From Callorhinus ursinus (lineage: Eukaryota > Chordata > Mammalia > Carnivora > Otariidae): a stretch of DNA of 64,000 nucleotides. The position numbers were made by a program, and so were the translations under genes. Positions within the stretch are counted from its first letter, which is position 1; the number at the start of each line of letters is the position of its first letter. Positions 43,350 to 56,317 of this stretch are shown in pieces. The stretch covers positions 1,941,223 to 2,005,222 of the forward strand of contig NW_020313044.1 in assembly GCF_003265705.1 (NCBI RefSeq), written 5' to 3'. The notes under the pieces are model-generated. The model saw nothing but the letters and a program-made list of their open reading frames with translations, ran no database searches and had not been told where the DNA came from.

Positions 43350-46300
43350 TTCATGACCATTAAACTAGCTCTACAAGAAATTTAAAGGGGAGCCTTTGAG
43401 TGGAAAGAAAAGACCATAAGTGAGAGTAAGAAAAGTAAGAAGCACAAAAGCAGTAAACATAAGTACATTTGTAAAAATCAGTCAGGGACTTAAACAAATG
43501 TAAAGTATGACACCGTGTATGTGGGTTAGAGAGGAGTAAGGAATGAATTCAAAGTTAAGTGACCATCAACTTAATACAGGCTGCTATATGTAGAAGTTAT
43601 ATACAAATCTAAGGTAACTACAAACCTAAGGTATCCAGAAATTGAAAGGAATCCAAGTATATCACTAAAGAAAGCCAGCAGACTATGAAAGGAAGAGAAG
43701 AAAGGATCAGAGAAGACTACAGAAACAATCACAAAACAAGTAACAAAATGGCAATAAATACATACTTACCAATAGTTACTTGGAATGTAAATGGACTAAA
43801 CAATCAAAAGACATGGGGTGATGGGAATGGATAAACAAAAAACAAGACACATTTATATGCTGCCTTATATAAGAGATTCATTTCAGACCTTAAGACACAT
43901 GCAAACTGAAAGTGAGGGGATGGAGAAATATTTATCATGCAAATGAATGTCAAAAGAAAGCCAGGGTGCCAATACTTCTACTCGTCAAAATAGACTTTAA
44001 AATAAAGACTGTAAGAAGAGACAAAGAAGGACACTGCATAATAATAAAGGGGACATCCAACAAGAAGATACAGGAATTGTAAATATTTATGCACCCAACT
44101 TGGGAACACTCAAATACATAAATCAGTTAATAATAAACATAATGGAACTAATTGATAGTAATACAATAATACTAGGGATCTCTAACACCCCACTTACATC
44201 ATTGGACAGATCATCCAAACAAGAGTGTCAACAAGGAAATAGTGACTTTGAATGACATACTAGACCAGATGGATTTAACAGATAAATTCAGAACATTCCA
44301 TCCTAAAACAGCAAAATACACATATTTTCAATTGCATACGGAACATTTTCCAGAAGAGATCACATATTAAGCCACAAAACAAGCCTCAACAAATTCAGAA
44401 AGATCCAAGTCACATGCATCTTTTCTGACCACGATGCTATGAAACTGGAAATCAACCACCAGAAAAAATCTTGGAAAGAAAGCACAAATATATATAGGTT
44501 AAATAACATGCCTACTAAACAATGAATGGGTCAACCAAGAAATCAAAGAAGAACTAAAAAATTATATGGAGAAAAATGAAAATGGTACACAATGGTACAA
44601 ACTCTTTGGGCCACAGCAAAAACAGTTCTAAGAGGGAAGTTCATAGCAGTACAGGCGTACCTTAAGAAGCAAGAAAAAGGAATGAGAAAAAGAAACCCAA
44701 AACCAGCAGAAGGAAGGAAATAATAAAGATTATTATTAGCAGCAGAAATAAATGATAAACAAAAGAAACCAGTAGAATAGATACATGAAACAAAACTGTT
44801 TCTTTCTAAAGCTCAACAAAATTGGTAAGTCTACAGCCAGACTCAAAAGGGAGGCAAAACAAAAAAGGACTCAAACAAAATCACAAAAGAGGAGAAATAA
44901 CAATTGATATCACAGAAATACAAAGGATTATAAGACAATGTTATGAAAAATGATATGCCAACAAATTGGACAACCAGAAGAAATGAATAAATTCCTAGAA
45001 ATAGAGAACCTACCAAAATTGAAGCGGGAAGAAATAGAAAATTTGGAACAGACTGATTACCACCAATGAAGTTGAATTAGTAATAAAAAAAAGCTCCCAA
45101 CAAACTCAAGTTCAGGTCCACACAGCTTCACAGGTGAATTCTACCAAACATGTAAAGAAGAGTTGATACCCATTCTTCTCAGACTTTTCAAAAAAAAAAA
45201 AAATAAGAGGAAAGAAAACTTCCAAACTCATTCTGAGAGACCAGTATCACCCTGATACCAAAACCAGGTAAAGACACCACAAGAAAAGAAAACTACAGGC
45301 CAGTATTTCTCATGAATATGGATGGAAAAATCCTCAACAAAATATTCTCAAACTGAATCCAGCAATACATTAAAAAAATCATATACCACGATCAAGTGGA
45401 ATTTATTCCCAGGATCAAGGGTGGTTCAGTATTTGCAAAACAACATGATATGTCACATCAATAAGAGGATGAAAACCATATGATCATTTCAATAGATACA
45501 GGAAAAGCATTCAACAAACTACAATATTGATTCATGATAAAAACTGTGCAAAATAGGTCTAGAGGGAACATAACCTAATAAAGGCCTTATATGAAAAACC
45601 CACAGCCAACATCATACTCGGTGAAAAACAGAGCTTTTCCCCTAAGGTGAAGAAAAAGACAGGGATGTCCACTCTCACCACTTTTATTCAACATAGTACT
45701 GGAAGTCCTAACCATAACAATCAGTGAAAATAAATAAAAGGCACCCAAATTGGGAAGAAGTAAAACTTTCACTGTTTGCAGATGACATGATACTATATGT
45801 AGAAAACCCTAAAGACTGCACCAAAAAACTACTAGAACTGATAAAAAACATTCAGTAAAATCACAAAATACAAAATCAGTGTGCAGAAATCCATTGCATT
45901 TCTGTATACTAATAATGAAGCTGCAGAAAGAGAAATTAAGGAGACAATCCTGTTTACAGTTGAACCAAAAATAACAAAATACCCAGGAATAAACTTAACC
46001 AAAGAGGTCCAAGACCTGTATTCTGAAACATTGATGAAAGAAATCGAAGAGGATGCCCCCCGCAAAGGAGAGACATCCCATGCTAATGGGTTGGAATAAC
46101 AAATATTGTTAAAAGTGCCTATATTACCCAAAGTAATCTACACATTTAATGTAATCCCCATCAAGGTACTAACAACATTTTTCACAGAACTAGAACTATC
46201 ATAAATTTGTATGGAACCACAAAAGACTCCATATAGTCAAAGCAGCCTTGGCGGGGGGGAAGCAAAGCTGGAGGCATCACAGTTCCAGATTTAAAGTTAT

Positions 46301-47700
46301 CTTACAAAGCTTGTAGTAATCAAAACAGTATGGTACAGGCACAAAAATAGACAATGTAGATCAATGGAACTGAATAGAAAGCCAGAAGTAAACCCATAAT
46401 TATGTGATCGATTAATCCTTGACAAAGGAGGCAAGAATATGCAATGAGAAAAAGACAGTCTCTTCAACAAATGATGCTGGGAAAACTGGACAGCAACATG
46501 CAGAAGAATGAAACTGGACCGCTTTCTTACATCATACACAAAAGTAAACTCAAAATGGATTAAGGGCCTAAATGTGAAACCTGAAACCATCAAAGTCCCA
46601 GAAGAGAGAACAGACAGTAATTTCTCTGACTTTGTAGCAACATCTTTCTAGATATGTCTGCTGAGGCAAGGGAAACAAAAGCAAACAAACTATTAGGACT
46701 ACCTCAAAATAAAAAGCTTCTGCACAGCAAAGAAAAGGACAGCCTCCTGAATGGGAGAAGATATTTGCAAATGACATTACCTGACAAAGTGTTAGTATTC
46801 AAAATATATAAAGAACTTACACAACTTAACACCCCACTCTCAAAATGATTAATCCAGTTAAAAAATGGGCAGAAGACACGAGCAGACATTTCTCCAACGA
46901 AGACATACAGGTGACCAGCATACACATGAGAAAGTGCTCACCTCACTCATCATTAGGGAAATGCAAATCAAAACCACAATGAGATACCACCTCACACCTG
47001 TCAGAATGGTTAAACTCAACAAGACAAGAAACAACGGGTGTTGGTGAGGATGTGTATTAAAAGGAACTCATACACCATTGGTGGGAATGCAGACTGGTGC
47101 AGCCACTCTGGAAAACAGGATGGAGGTTCCTCAAAAATTTAAAAATAGAACTATCCTAGGACCCAGCAATCACACTACTGGGTATTTACCCAAAGAATAC
47201 AAAAATACTAACTCCAAGGGATACATGCTCCCTGATGTTTATATAGCAGCATTATTTACAGTACTCAAATTATGGTAACAGCCCAAATGTTCATTGATTA
47301 ATGAATGCATAAAAAGTGATATAGGTATGCAATGGGATGATATTCAGCCAGAAAAAAAGAATGAAGTTTTGCCATTTGCAACAACATGAATGGATCTAGA
47401 GAGTACAGTGCTAAGCATAATAAGTCAGAGAACAACAAATACCTTAACGATTTCACTCATGTTGTAATTTAAGAAACAAATGAACGAACAAAGTGACAAA
47501 CCAAAAGACAGTCTTAACTGTAGAGAAGTCAGTTCCCAGAGGGGAGGTGGTTGGTGCATGGTTGAAATAGGTGAGGGAATTAATAGTCTACCTATCTTGA
47601 TGAGCACGGAGTAGTATATGGAACTGTATTTTTAAATCACTACATTGTACACTTGGAACTAATATAACACTGTATGTTAACTAGATTGGTGTTAAAATCA
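43350..47700 (+). repeat. L1 LINE, 5'-truncated and decayed, sense strand
   Basis: About 4.3 kb covering the region upstream of ORF2, most of ORF2 and the 3' end. Recognisable landmarks: the ORF2 start region (atacttaccaatagttacttggaatgtaaatgg), endonuclease-region text around 44400-44560, the reverse-transcriptase FADD motif at 45775-45786, a frame at 45881-46099 with KSIAFLYTNNEAAEREIKET and ITKYPGINLTKEVQDLY, and the 3' close acttggaactaatataacactgtatgttaac at 47653-47685. Many stops and frameshifts, so it cannot encode an active protein. The exact 5' edge is uncertain. Confidence 0.9.
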
Positions 47701-49269
47701 TGTGGCTCTTCTCTATCTTTAAAATTCTCTTAGTTGCGGTTTAGTGGTCCTCTTACTGGTTTAATGAATACCTAATTTGAAGCTTTGTTTTCCCTCCAAA
47801 GATGTTTGAACTACATGTTTACTAATATGTATTAGTTATGGCACGAAGAGAACTTTTTTTATCCAAAGGTTTTTCTGTGGAGTGACGTTGTAGTTCTTGA
47901 CAGCTGCAGTGAGTATGAAAAATAACCTAAATTCTTCAAATGTTTGTGGCCTAAACACAGTTGGGGATGAGGATCTTACCTATACAAACAGCATGATTGG
48001 AAAGGGTGTTAATACTACTGCTACTATTACCAGTATTAGTAATAACAAATTTTAGTATTTTGGATGGTTTAAACCTTCAGGTTCTCTATTTTTCACTTTT
48101 ACCTGTTTTGCTTTACTACTTTAGAGTGATTTCTTAGAGAAGTCAAATTTCTTTCCTTCTTAGAGTAGTTACATTTCTCATTCTGCTGAGTAAAGGAGCT
48201 AATTCCTTCCTTCCCTCCATCTACCTTCTCCCCTCTTCTCTTTCAGCAGTGGTCAAATACATTTGGAGAATTATCCCTTTTTTATGTGCATTCTGGTAGT
48301 AATGTCTAAAGACTGCATTAATTTTTAGCCAAATGCATTCCTGCTGATTGTGTTGCAGAGGTTAGTTTTTTGCTCTCTGTTTGTCTTAACTGTCTTGCCT
48401 GAAGTTGTGGCCTTATTCCCAGATTCATAATATGTTCTCTGTACTATTAAAATGTATATTTTGCTTGGGTCTGGCATTGTTCTTTATAGTTAATTCTGAG
48501 TTATCTGGCATGGGGAAGCGGGGCTCTGATCATCAGTGTTCATTCTCTGAATTGAGTTTTGTATAGGCATCTCTGTATAAAATCTCTTCATTATTCTCTC
48601 CCACTCATTTTAGATTTATTTGGTGATTGCGTTTGAAATAGATTTTTTTATTTGAATACTTAACTATTCATGTAGTTTCTTGTTCATTTAAGTTGTGTTT
48701 ATATTTCCTCTGTAGTTTATTAAACCATCTTTCTAGCACTAGAGGAAAATGGTGTTATGAATAAGACTTTCTGTGGTCTTATTAGTAAACCCACTAGCTC
48801 ATTGTTTAAGAGAATTTACCTATTGTAGAGCTGGTTAAATAATTAACCAGAAACAATAATTTTAGGCCTTGCCTGTATAGTATAAAAAGACTGGAACAGG
48901 TAGTGTGAGGTCCAGAAGGTTCCTTTCCCTTTATGTTATAATCTTTCTCTTTAGCACTCAAAAACGGCTGAACAAAAAAATCTTATTAGGAAAAATCTTT
49001 ATATTTAAACTGGGCTGACAGAAGTGAGGCATGTGGGCTGGTTGGCATCATCACTCTTCACTTATGAGATATGAACAGTTGCCCTCAGACGTTATTTGTG
49101 AACTTGCTCAATGGATTAATGGTTAGTTGCTTTAGAAATGATACTAAAACTAAGAGTAATGGGAAAGTGGTTCATTTTACTGGCTCTCATAGTTTGTTTT
49201 GAAAAAAGGTAAATCTCTTGTTGAGCTGATATATCTTTATGGGTACATTATTTCTTTGTACCCAATAAA

Positions 49270-49700
49270 AAGTTGTTTTTTTAATTCTTAAGATAGGTAA
49301 TGCATGTACATGGTTCAAATTAAAAATAAAATAGTGTTTAGGGAGTGTAGATAAAGCTTCTTTTCACTCCTGTTCTCTCACCATCCACTTTCTCTTCTTA
49401 TAGTTTCTTTTATCTCCTTCCAGAAATCTTTTATGTAGATGCAATAAAGTACACCACAAACATACAAACACATATACACGAGTTAAGGTTTGTATGTGTG
49501 TCTGTATTGAGAGTTATATTACTTGATTATAAAAATAGGCTTTATTGTGATAATCTCCTGATACCTCCTCCCCCCCCATATATTATATACTTTGCTCTTA
49601 TTGCCACTGAATTTCATTCCACATTCATCCCCTCCCCCCAGCCTCCAAAACCTTCTGTATTCTTTTCCTTACTCCTAAGTAAGCTATTTCTTTCTGTCTT
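49270..49700. repeat. Possible L1M-derived relic
   Basis: ttaagataggtaatgcatgtacatggttcaaattaaaa, then ctccttccagaaatcttttatgtagatgcaata has the pattern of an old L1 3' region. No firm ends. Confidence 0.35.
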
Positions 49701-49897
49701 TGCTTTCCTTCTTTCTTGGATATTTAAACTTGGAGGCCTCTATTCCTGTTCTTTCTACTGTGCCATCAGCTCATAGTCCCTTATTGGAATGAAGTCTATA
49801 AACCTTACATGTCTGGAATGTATTCATTGTGTTCTGTTTCATGTTTGAATTGTTTTTCAGCCAAGTTAGATTGAGAGGCTTTTGGCTATGTGCTCTA

Positions 49898-50091
49898 TTT
49901 TTTTTTTTTTTTAAGATTTTATTTATTTATTTGACAAAAGAGACACAGTGAGAGAGGGAACACAAACTGGGGAGTGGGAGAGGGAGAAGCAGGCTTCCTG
50001 CTGAGCAGGGAGCCTGATGCGGGGCTCGATCCCGGGACCCTGGGATCATGACCTGAGCCCAAGGCAGACGTTTTGAGCCATCCAGGTGCCC
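49898..50091 (-). repeat. Can-SINE
   Basis: Flanked by atgtgctctatttt and ctgtgctctgttatt. The head side has lost aacgactgagc (cagacgttttgagccatcc). Confidence 0.93.
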
Positions 50092-51723
50092 CTGTGCTCT
50101 GTTATTGACTGTTTTGTGTAATATTCAGGTTACTTTTGTTTAACAAATAATTACTGTTAATAATAGTACATTTTAGCCTGTTATCTGTATAGTCAGTAGG
50201 TATTTACTATCTTCTTTGAAATGTTTATTCCAGAATGTCAGTTCTCTTTACACTTCATAATTCATTACCTCTTCTCATCCCAGATGGTTGAAAGTAGTCT
50301 TCATTCACTATAATAACGTTGAAGGTTTTGTCATTCCACTATAGTCTCTTTCAGTTTTGCATATCTGACAGTTCCTTTGGTTTTTAACTACTGACCCTGG
50401 CTTTTGTCCAGAAAACCTTCATTTGTTTTTTCCTAACTTTGAGTAATGGTTTTGGAGTCCAAAAGGTGATACCTCTACATATTTAAAATTTGCCTATTAC
50501 TGCTACAAAAAATTCGAAACAAAACCAAAAACACCACGTCTAATAAATATCTTTTGGTTAACTGATAGTAGTTTCTCTTTACTAATACTGGACCTTTAAC
50601 TTTAGCCAGCACAGAGTTTTTACATTCATTTTAGGGGATATTGAGTATTACCTAAAGCTATATATGGTTGATAAAAAATTGATGTGCTGTGCTCTTGGAT
50701 GAAAGAAGACTGTTCAGTAAATAAACACAAAAAGTACTCTGCCTTGTGGCAGTAGAAAACATGTAATGTAATCTTACCATTGACACATGCTTGGTAAGTT
50801 TAGGTTTAAGATGATTCCACAGCATATTCTGTCTAGAGCATGTCTTGGATAATCAGAAGAGGAGAGCCCATAATCCCATCTTTATTTTCTTTATTGGGTT
50901 TCTATCTCGTTGAGCCTCTCTTCCTGCCCTGCTGGTCACTGTTGTGCCTGATCTCTGACCCCAGGGTTCCTGGGGCTGTTGGTCTTCCATCATCCAGGGG
51001 TTGTCCAGCATGGCAGCTGTTCATCACGGGAGGTAATGCTATGCTTCTTGTCAGTAAAGGTGGACTATGAACATGTCATTGTGGGGTCTGTCTCTCAGCA
51101 GGGGAGGTACTCAAGGTATGCACATCTGTTGAACCCAGTCAGTAGTGCTCCAGTGCTGGAGCAGGATTCTGGAGGCCTTTTCTGGGCCTGGCATTAACCT
51201 TTTAAGTAATGGTGTGTGCGTGCGTTTGTGTGTATGTGTGTAAGGGTTTGTAATATTTCAGTAGTTTTAATAGTGCCTCTCTGTATTCCCATGAATATGT
51301 GCCTTGCCTGTGAGGTTGCGGGCCAGTAGGCAAATTCCCTCAGCTCATATCAACATTTCCTGCTTCTAATATGTCACTCAGCTCAGGGAGGTACTTTCTT
51401 TCCTTTTTCTTGGGCAGTGTTCCAAAGACAGTGATTCTACACTCTTCTTCACTGTATATCTTTTTTTCCACTGCCTTCATTCTTCTTTCATTTTCTGCTT
51501 TTTTCCCGTTTTCAGATGGTTGTCACTTCCTTTCCAAGATCCAGTGAATCTGATGACTACTATAGTTCACTTATAGTTCCTTCTTAAAGCCTGTATTGCC
51601 TTTCAGAATACTATAATCATAAGAAATTAGACTTCATTTTTAGCGGTGTAACTACATGGTACAAAAATGTATAAATGCAAAGATAATCCTTTTAAAATAT
51701 TTATATACAGTCTCTCTCTTTCT

Positions 51724-51765
51724 CACACACACACACACACCCACACACCCACACACACACACACC
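51724..51765. repeat. (CA)n with C interruptions
   Basis: cacacac runs broken by ccc triplets; frames through it give His-Thr repeats that are not protein-coding. Confidence 0.95.
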
Positions 51766-51917
51766 CCCTTTCCATCCACACAGCCGTCTCCCTCATCACT
51801 CCCAAAGAGAGCAGACAGGTATGAATGTCCCTATACTTCTCTTTGCTTATGTAATAGATCTCCAATCTCCACAGCCCTACCCCCAATATAGGTTTTTTTG
51901 TTTTTTTTTGTTTGTCT

Positions 51918-51970
51918 GTTTTGCGTAGTTATTTACTTGTTCTTTGTTTTGCATAGTTATTTACTTGTTC
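51918..51970 (+). repeat. 28-bp tandem duplication
   Basis: gttttgcgtagttatttacttgttc (51918-51942) is repeated as gttttgcatagttatttacttgttc (51946-51970), one mismatch. Confidence 0.95.
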
Positions 51971-52850
51971 AAAGTGAGATCATTATTTACAAACTGGTAT
52001 CTTACTGTTAACAATACCTCATGGAAATCCTTTGACTTGTCCTGGTTTACCTCTAATTTTTTTAATTGCTGACTAATATTTCATGGTATGGATGGATATA
52101 TCATAAATTATTTGACAACTTCTCTCTTCTTGGAGCATTTGGTTAATTTTTTTTTCTTTTGGTTAAACTTTTTTAAGTATTATGAACAATGTTGCAATGC
52201 CTTGTGCTTGCTGCTTTATTTCTATGAAATAGATTGTTGAGAATAGAAGAATAAAAGAATAGATTATTTTATTTCTATGAAATTGCTGGGTTTCATGGTA
52301 CATGTATATCTTCATTTGAAGAAATGTTAGCAGATTATTTTCTAAAAAAGCCTAAACTATTTGTAGGTCTACCACCAATGTAAGAAAATAGCCTTTTCTT
52401 TACATCCTCTAATAGAAGGTGGTGTTGTAATTTTTCTAATCTGATGGGTATGAAGTCATAGCTCATTATTACTTTAATTTACATTTCCCTGACCACTTTT
52501 GGATTGAAATAATTTTTTTTTTTATATCCTTGCAGGTCATTAGATCTGCTCTCCTGTGAGTTGCCTATTCATATCCTGTGCTCATTTTTCTAATGACTTA
52601 TGTGTCTTTTTCTTTGCTAGAGCTCTTTGTATATTATGGGTATTAACTTAATATCTGCCCATCTGTATTGCATGTATTTTTTCTAAATCTGTCATTTGCC
52701 TTTTGATATTGCATATGACTTTCTTCCTTTTTTTTTTTTTTCCCTTTTCACCATATCAAAGTTTTGTTTTCATTCTAATTTATGTGTGTTTATCTTTTCT
52801 TTTGTGGCTAGAGGATTTTGTAGGGTACAGATTCCTTTCCCAACTTGGAT
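51960..52850 (-). repeat. L1M-type LINE fragment, antisense
   Basis: attgctgactaatatttcatggtatggatggatatatcataa, tgaacaatgttgcaatgcc, aattgctgggtttcatggtacatg, ttgtaggtctaccaccaatg, tctttgctagagctctttgtatattatgg. Collinear with the L1M at 5655-7690 and the same orientation; contains a local duplication of tttatttctatgaaat (52217/52267). Confidence 0.82.
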
Positions 52851-52852
52851 TA

Positions 52853-52855
<3 letters not shown>

Positions 52856-52888
<33 letters not shown>
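52856..52888. repeat. (AC)16 microsatellite
   Basis: Uninterrupted AC run between the L1M fragment and an ancient repeat. Confidence 0.97.
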
Positions 52889-52889
<1 letters not shown>

Positions 52890-52904
52890 CTTTGTGTCAC
52901 GTAG

Positions 52905-53580
52905 GGGTCATTCACAGAAGTAGAGCAACTATGAAAGACCTAAGGAATTTATTATAGAGATTTGACATTATGCAATCATGGGAGCAGATTAAATAGTTTG
53001 TTTGAGGCTTTTGCTTTTATATCTGGTGCTGGAGCCAGAGGTGAGCAGGGCATGCAGTCTGTAAGAAAAGCTAATACATGTGAAACAGGGTCATTCTGGA
53101 ACATGAGCTGGGCCTCATGAGGACAGTCTGGAACTCATATTGACCTCTTATTACATCTGTGCCTCCAACTCTGATGATAGAGATTTCCTGAAGAAGATGG
53201 CTTCCTTTATTACAAATTTAGATATGCACCTGACCTAGAAGTCAGCAAAGCTGAAGGAGAAAATCCTGTAGGAGTTGTGGTTTTGATTTTTGCCCTATGC
53301 TAACAAAACGAGCCAGCCAAAGCTACAACGTTAGTGTGTTGTACCTGCACCAACCTTCTCAGCATAAGAAAGATGGTTGCTGTTTCATTTTTGCCTTCCA
53401 AATCTCATGCAAGGATGTCTCATGTGGTCCAGTCTGACGTGGAACTATGTAGGGAAGGGACTTCTGGGAAACGTAGTTCCAAATTAGCTAAATTGGCACA
53501 GTACAAATAACGTCACAATCTTTCATCTGCCTGGTGTGAGGTTAGTGCTCCAACTTAGTATTTCTTCCATTTGGATAGGG
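52905..53580. repeat. Ancient interspersed repeat, family unassigned
   Basis: catgggagcagattaaatag, tgcacctgacctagaagtcagcaaagctgaaggagaaaatcc, gccttccaaatctcatgcaaggatgtc, cttctgggaaacgtagttccaaattagc, and acttagtatttcttcc at the end follow a widespread old mammalian repeat in my memory. About 650 bp, no coding frame. Confidence 0.5.
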
Positions 53581-53585
53581 ACTTT

Positions 53586-53589
<4 letters not shown>

Positions 53590-53620
<31 letters not shown>

Positions 53621-53800
53621 GTTTTTTTTTATTTGAGAGAGAGTGTGAGCACACAGGCAGGGGGAGCGGCAGAGGGAGAGGAAGAAGCACACTCACTCCC
53701 CGCAGAGCAGGGAGCCCCATGTAGGGCTTGATCCCAGGACCTGGGGATCATGACCTGAGCTAAAGGGAGATGCTTAACTGACTGAGCCAGCCAGGTGTCC
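53590..53800 (-). repeat. Can-SINE with T(28) tail
   Basis: T-run 53590-53617 followed by aaggttttttttttatttgag. Ends ctgagccagccaggtgtccc. One of the longest homopolymers in the window. Confidence 0.92.
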
Positions 53801-53972
53801 CTGTGCTCAATCACTTTTATTAGGTCAGGAATTAATTTGCATTAATAGCTACTGCCTGAGACTTAGAAGCCTACATTGGTGGTTACTCTTTAGTAAAGAA
53901 ATCTTAATCCCATACCTGTGTAACATACCTGTACAGCAAAGACATATTTCCAATTCTTGCTTAAGAAAATAG

Positions 53973-54054
53973 GGATGGGATTGAACCCTGCATAGCCTGC
54001 CCCTCCCCTGTGCACTTACTCTCTCTCTCTCAAATAAAATTAAAAAAAAAAAAA
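53973..54054 (+). repeat. Truncated Can-SINE
   Basis: tgggattgaaccctgcatag joined to gcccctcccctgtgcacttac, then the CT region and caaataaaatt-A(12). The head and part of the body are missing. Confidence 0.6.
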
Positions 54055-56112
54055 TTGGAACAAAAATAGAAGGAATATGCTGTGGCTGTGTGTGTATATG
54101 AAACACATACAGAAATAGTACAAAAAAGGAGAAAGGACTGTTGAACTCAGTGGTTCTAGGAAGGAATTTTCACATTTCAAATGAGAGTTTCCTGTAAATC
54201 AGCATATTGTGAATACAGATTCCTTTGTAAAGATTTCATGGTTGAATACAAGGTAGTAATTAATTGCCTGACTTTGAACTTTTAGTTTTCATAAAAATTC
54301 TTTTCATACAGGCCATTTTAATTGTTGAGGATCAAAATTTATTTGACCTGGATGGATGGAAGACAACCAGTCAGGGAACTGGTGTAGTGATGGTTTTCAG
54401 AGCCTTTCTTTCTATAGCAAAATATGATAAACCTGCCTTTCACAATTCTCATTGACATCACATCTGCAGGATTTTTATACTTGTAAATAGTTTTAAGAAT
54501 ATTTATTTTGTTTTTATTTTTACCCGCATCTGCAAAATTTGTGTGGATATCTGCAGTTTATTTATAGATATACAAGTTTCTGAATGCGAGCATTGAATGT
54601 GACGGTACACATATTCAAGTGAGAGGTTCTTTTTCTAATCAAGTAAAAATGGCCGGTACAAGACTCGAATTTAGAGGGAGGAGCTAAAGTTAAAAAAGAA
54701 AATCTTTGACAAGAAATGAGCTAAATAATGGCTTTCTCTGTGAAATAAATAGAGGCTGTTTTGTCTTGATCTCGGGTCTTTTTGCTTCCATTTTTCCCTA
54801 ACTGAACACATGTACTTGTGCCTGTACACACACTCTTTTACATAGACTTAAGTGAAAAGTGTAAATGCTCGAGAGCGCCCAAGTAAGGAAAGACAATGAA
54901 AGGATGAATGAATGGGCTTCCAAGCATCACTGAAGAGAAGCTTAAGTGGAAGAAGAGAAAGAAAGAATGGTTTGACAAACTCCTCCAACTGCAATAGGGT
55001 AAAATATAGACATTTTGGTGTACAGTGAAAACAGTAAAGGATTTTTAAGAGCAGAATTGATTTGAATCCACTAGATCCCTCTTTTAGGAAAAAAAAAAGC
55101 CCCTGGAGCCTTTTTGTAGACATTTTTCCAGTTTTCTTTTTCAGTTTTTGTCTAATTTATTGTGATAGCATCTTATCCTTCCTTATACTGTATAGGTGCT
55201 ATTCATTAGAAGAGGTAATGGCTTTTTAATAATGTCATCCTGTATGGAAAGGGATTTCTTACCATGTGGGATATACACTTTGATTTCTCCACAGTACTGA
55301 CAATGTATTTTCACTGTTTGCTGCAGAGTTTTAAGTACCAGTTGTAACCCTTGACAGATGATTTCAGTTTCATAGAGAAAATACATTGGGATTTTTGAAT
55401 GTGAAGACCAAAACTGGTCCCTACAAAGAACAAACCTGTTACTAGCTTTTTAACCTTCATGTTTAAACCAAGGAAGGTAACGAGCCAGCACTTATATATA
55501 GTTCCTCTATATATATATTACTGTGGATGCAGGAAATTGCAATATTTACCAGTAAATGCCTTTGTAATAGCAATGACAGGAACATCCAACACATACTGGG
55601 TAAAACATTTTTTTTCTGCCTGTTTCCTAAAGATTTGTATGTTGTTGAGTTTTAATCTTTTTTTAAAGCTTAGAACACTGTTTTACCAGTGGTTTTTTAG
55701 TTTTGGACAGTTCCCTGGAGGTGTGCGGAGCATCAACACTTCCATATAGTGTTTGGTTGGTGAGACACTGTCTCCATTCTGTCACTCTCTTAGCAGAGAG
55801 AACAGCGTGTCCCTTTTCTTATGAAAAGGAAGAGCTGGGAAAAAAGCAACAAGAGTTGATTTCTGGTAGGTTCTCCCCATTTGAGTTTTCCCCAACTTTT
55901 GTTAAATCAAAATTAATGTGGAACTGTTGAGTCTTGGAAAAAGTCTGCGTATCTGGTAGTTCCCATGGTTTGCCCAAGTGGAGAAATTTATTAGCTAGTC
56001 TTGATTATAGTATCAGTGTGGAGAAAAAAAGAAGTGTATGTTCATATTTGAGACATATTGAAGAGCTTTCATAATTACGATTTCTGAAAGAATATTTCTA
56101 AATAAGAAGAAG

Positions 56113-56317
56113 GGGCGCCTGGGTGGCTCAGTCGTTAAGTGTCTGCCTTCGGCTCGGGTCATGATCCCGGGGTCCTGGGATCGAGCCCCCGCATCGGGCT
56201 CCCGGCTCTGCTGGAAGCCTGCTTCTCCCTCTCCCACTCCCCCTGCTTGTGTTCCCTCTCTTGCTGTCTCTCTCTCTCTGTCAATTAAATAAATAAAATC
56301 TTAAAAAAAAAAAAAAG
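56113..56317 (+). repeat. Can-SINE, well preserved
   Basis: ggggcgcctgggtggctcagtcgttaag, gtcatgatcccggggtcctgggatcgagcccc, the CT region and aaataaataaaatctt-A(14). Low divergence suggests a young copy. Confidence 0.96.

Noticed and set aside
45881..47278. Several 60-72 codon frames that look like polymerase fragments
   Set aside because: They are remnants of L1 ORF2 inside the 43350-47700 element and not a separate gene.
51656..51928. His/Thr-rich frames
   Set aside because: Products of the (CA)n run; the same applies to 52696-52957.
54303..54455. Exon-like segment after ttttcatacag with an open frame (AILIVEDQNLFDLDGWKT)
   Set aside because: No convincing donor follows and the residues fit neither CTNNA1 nor LRRTM2. 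Conservation could reopen it.
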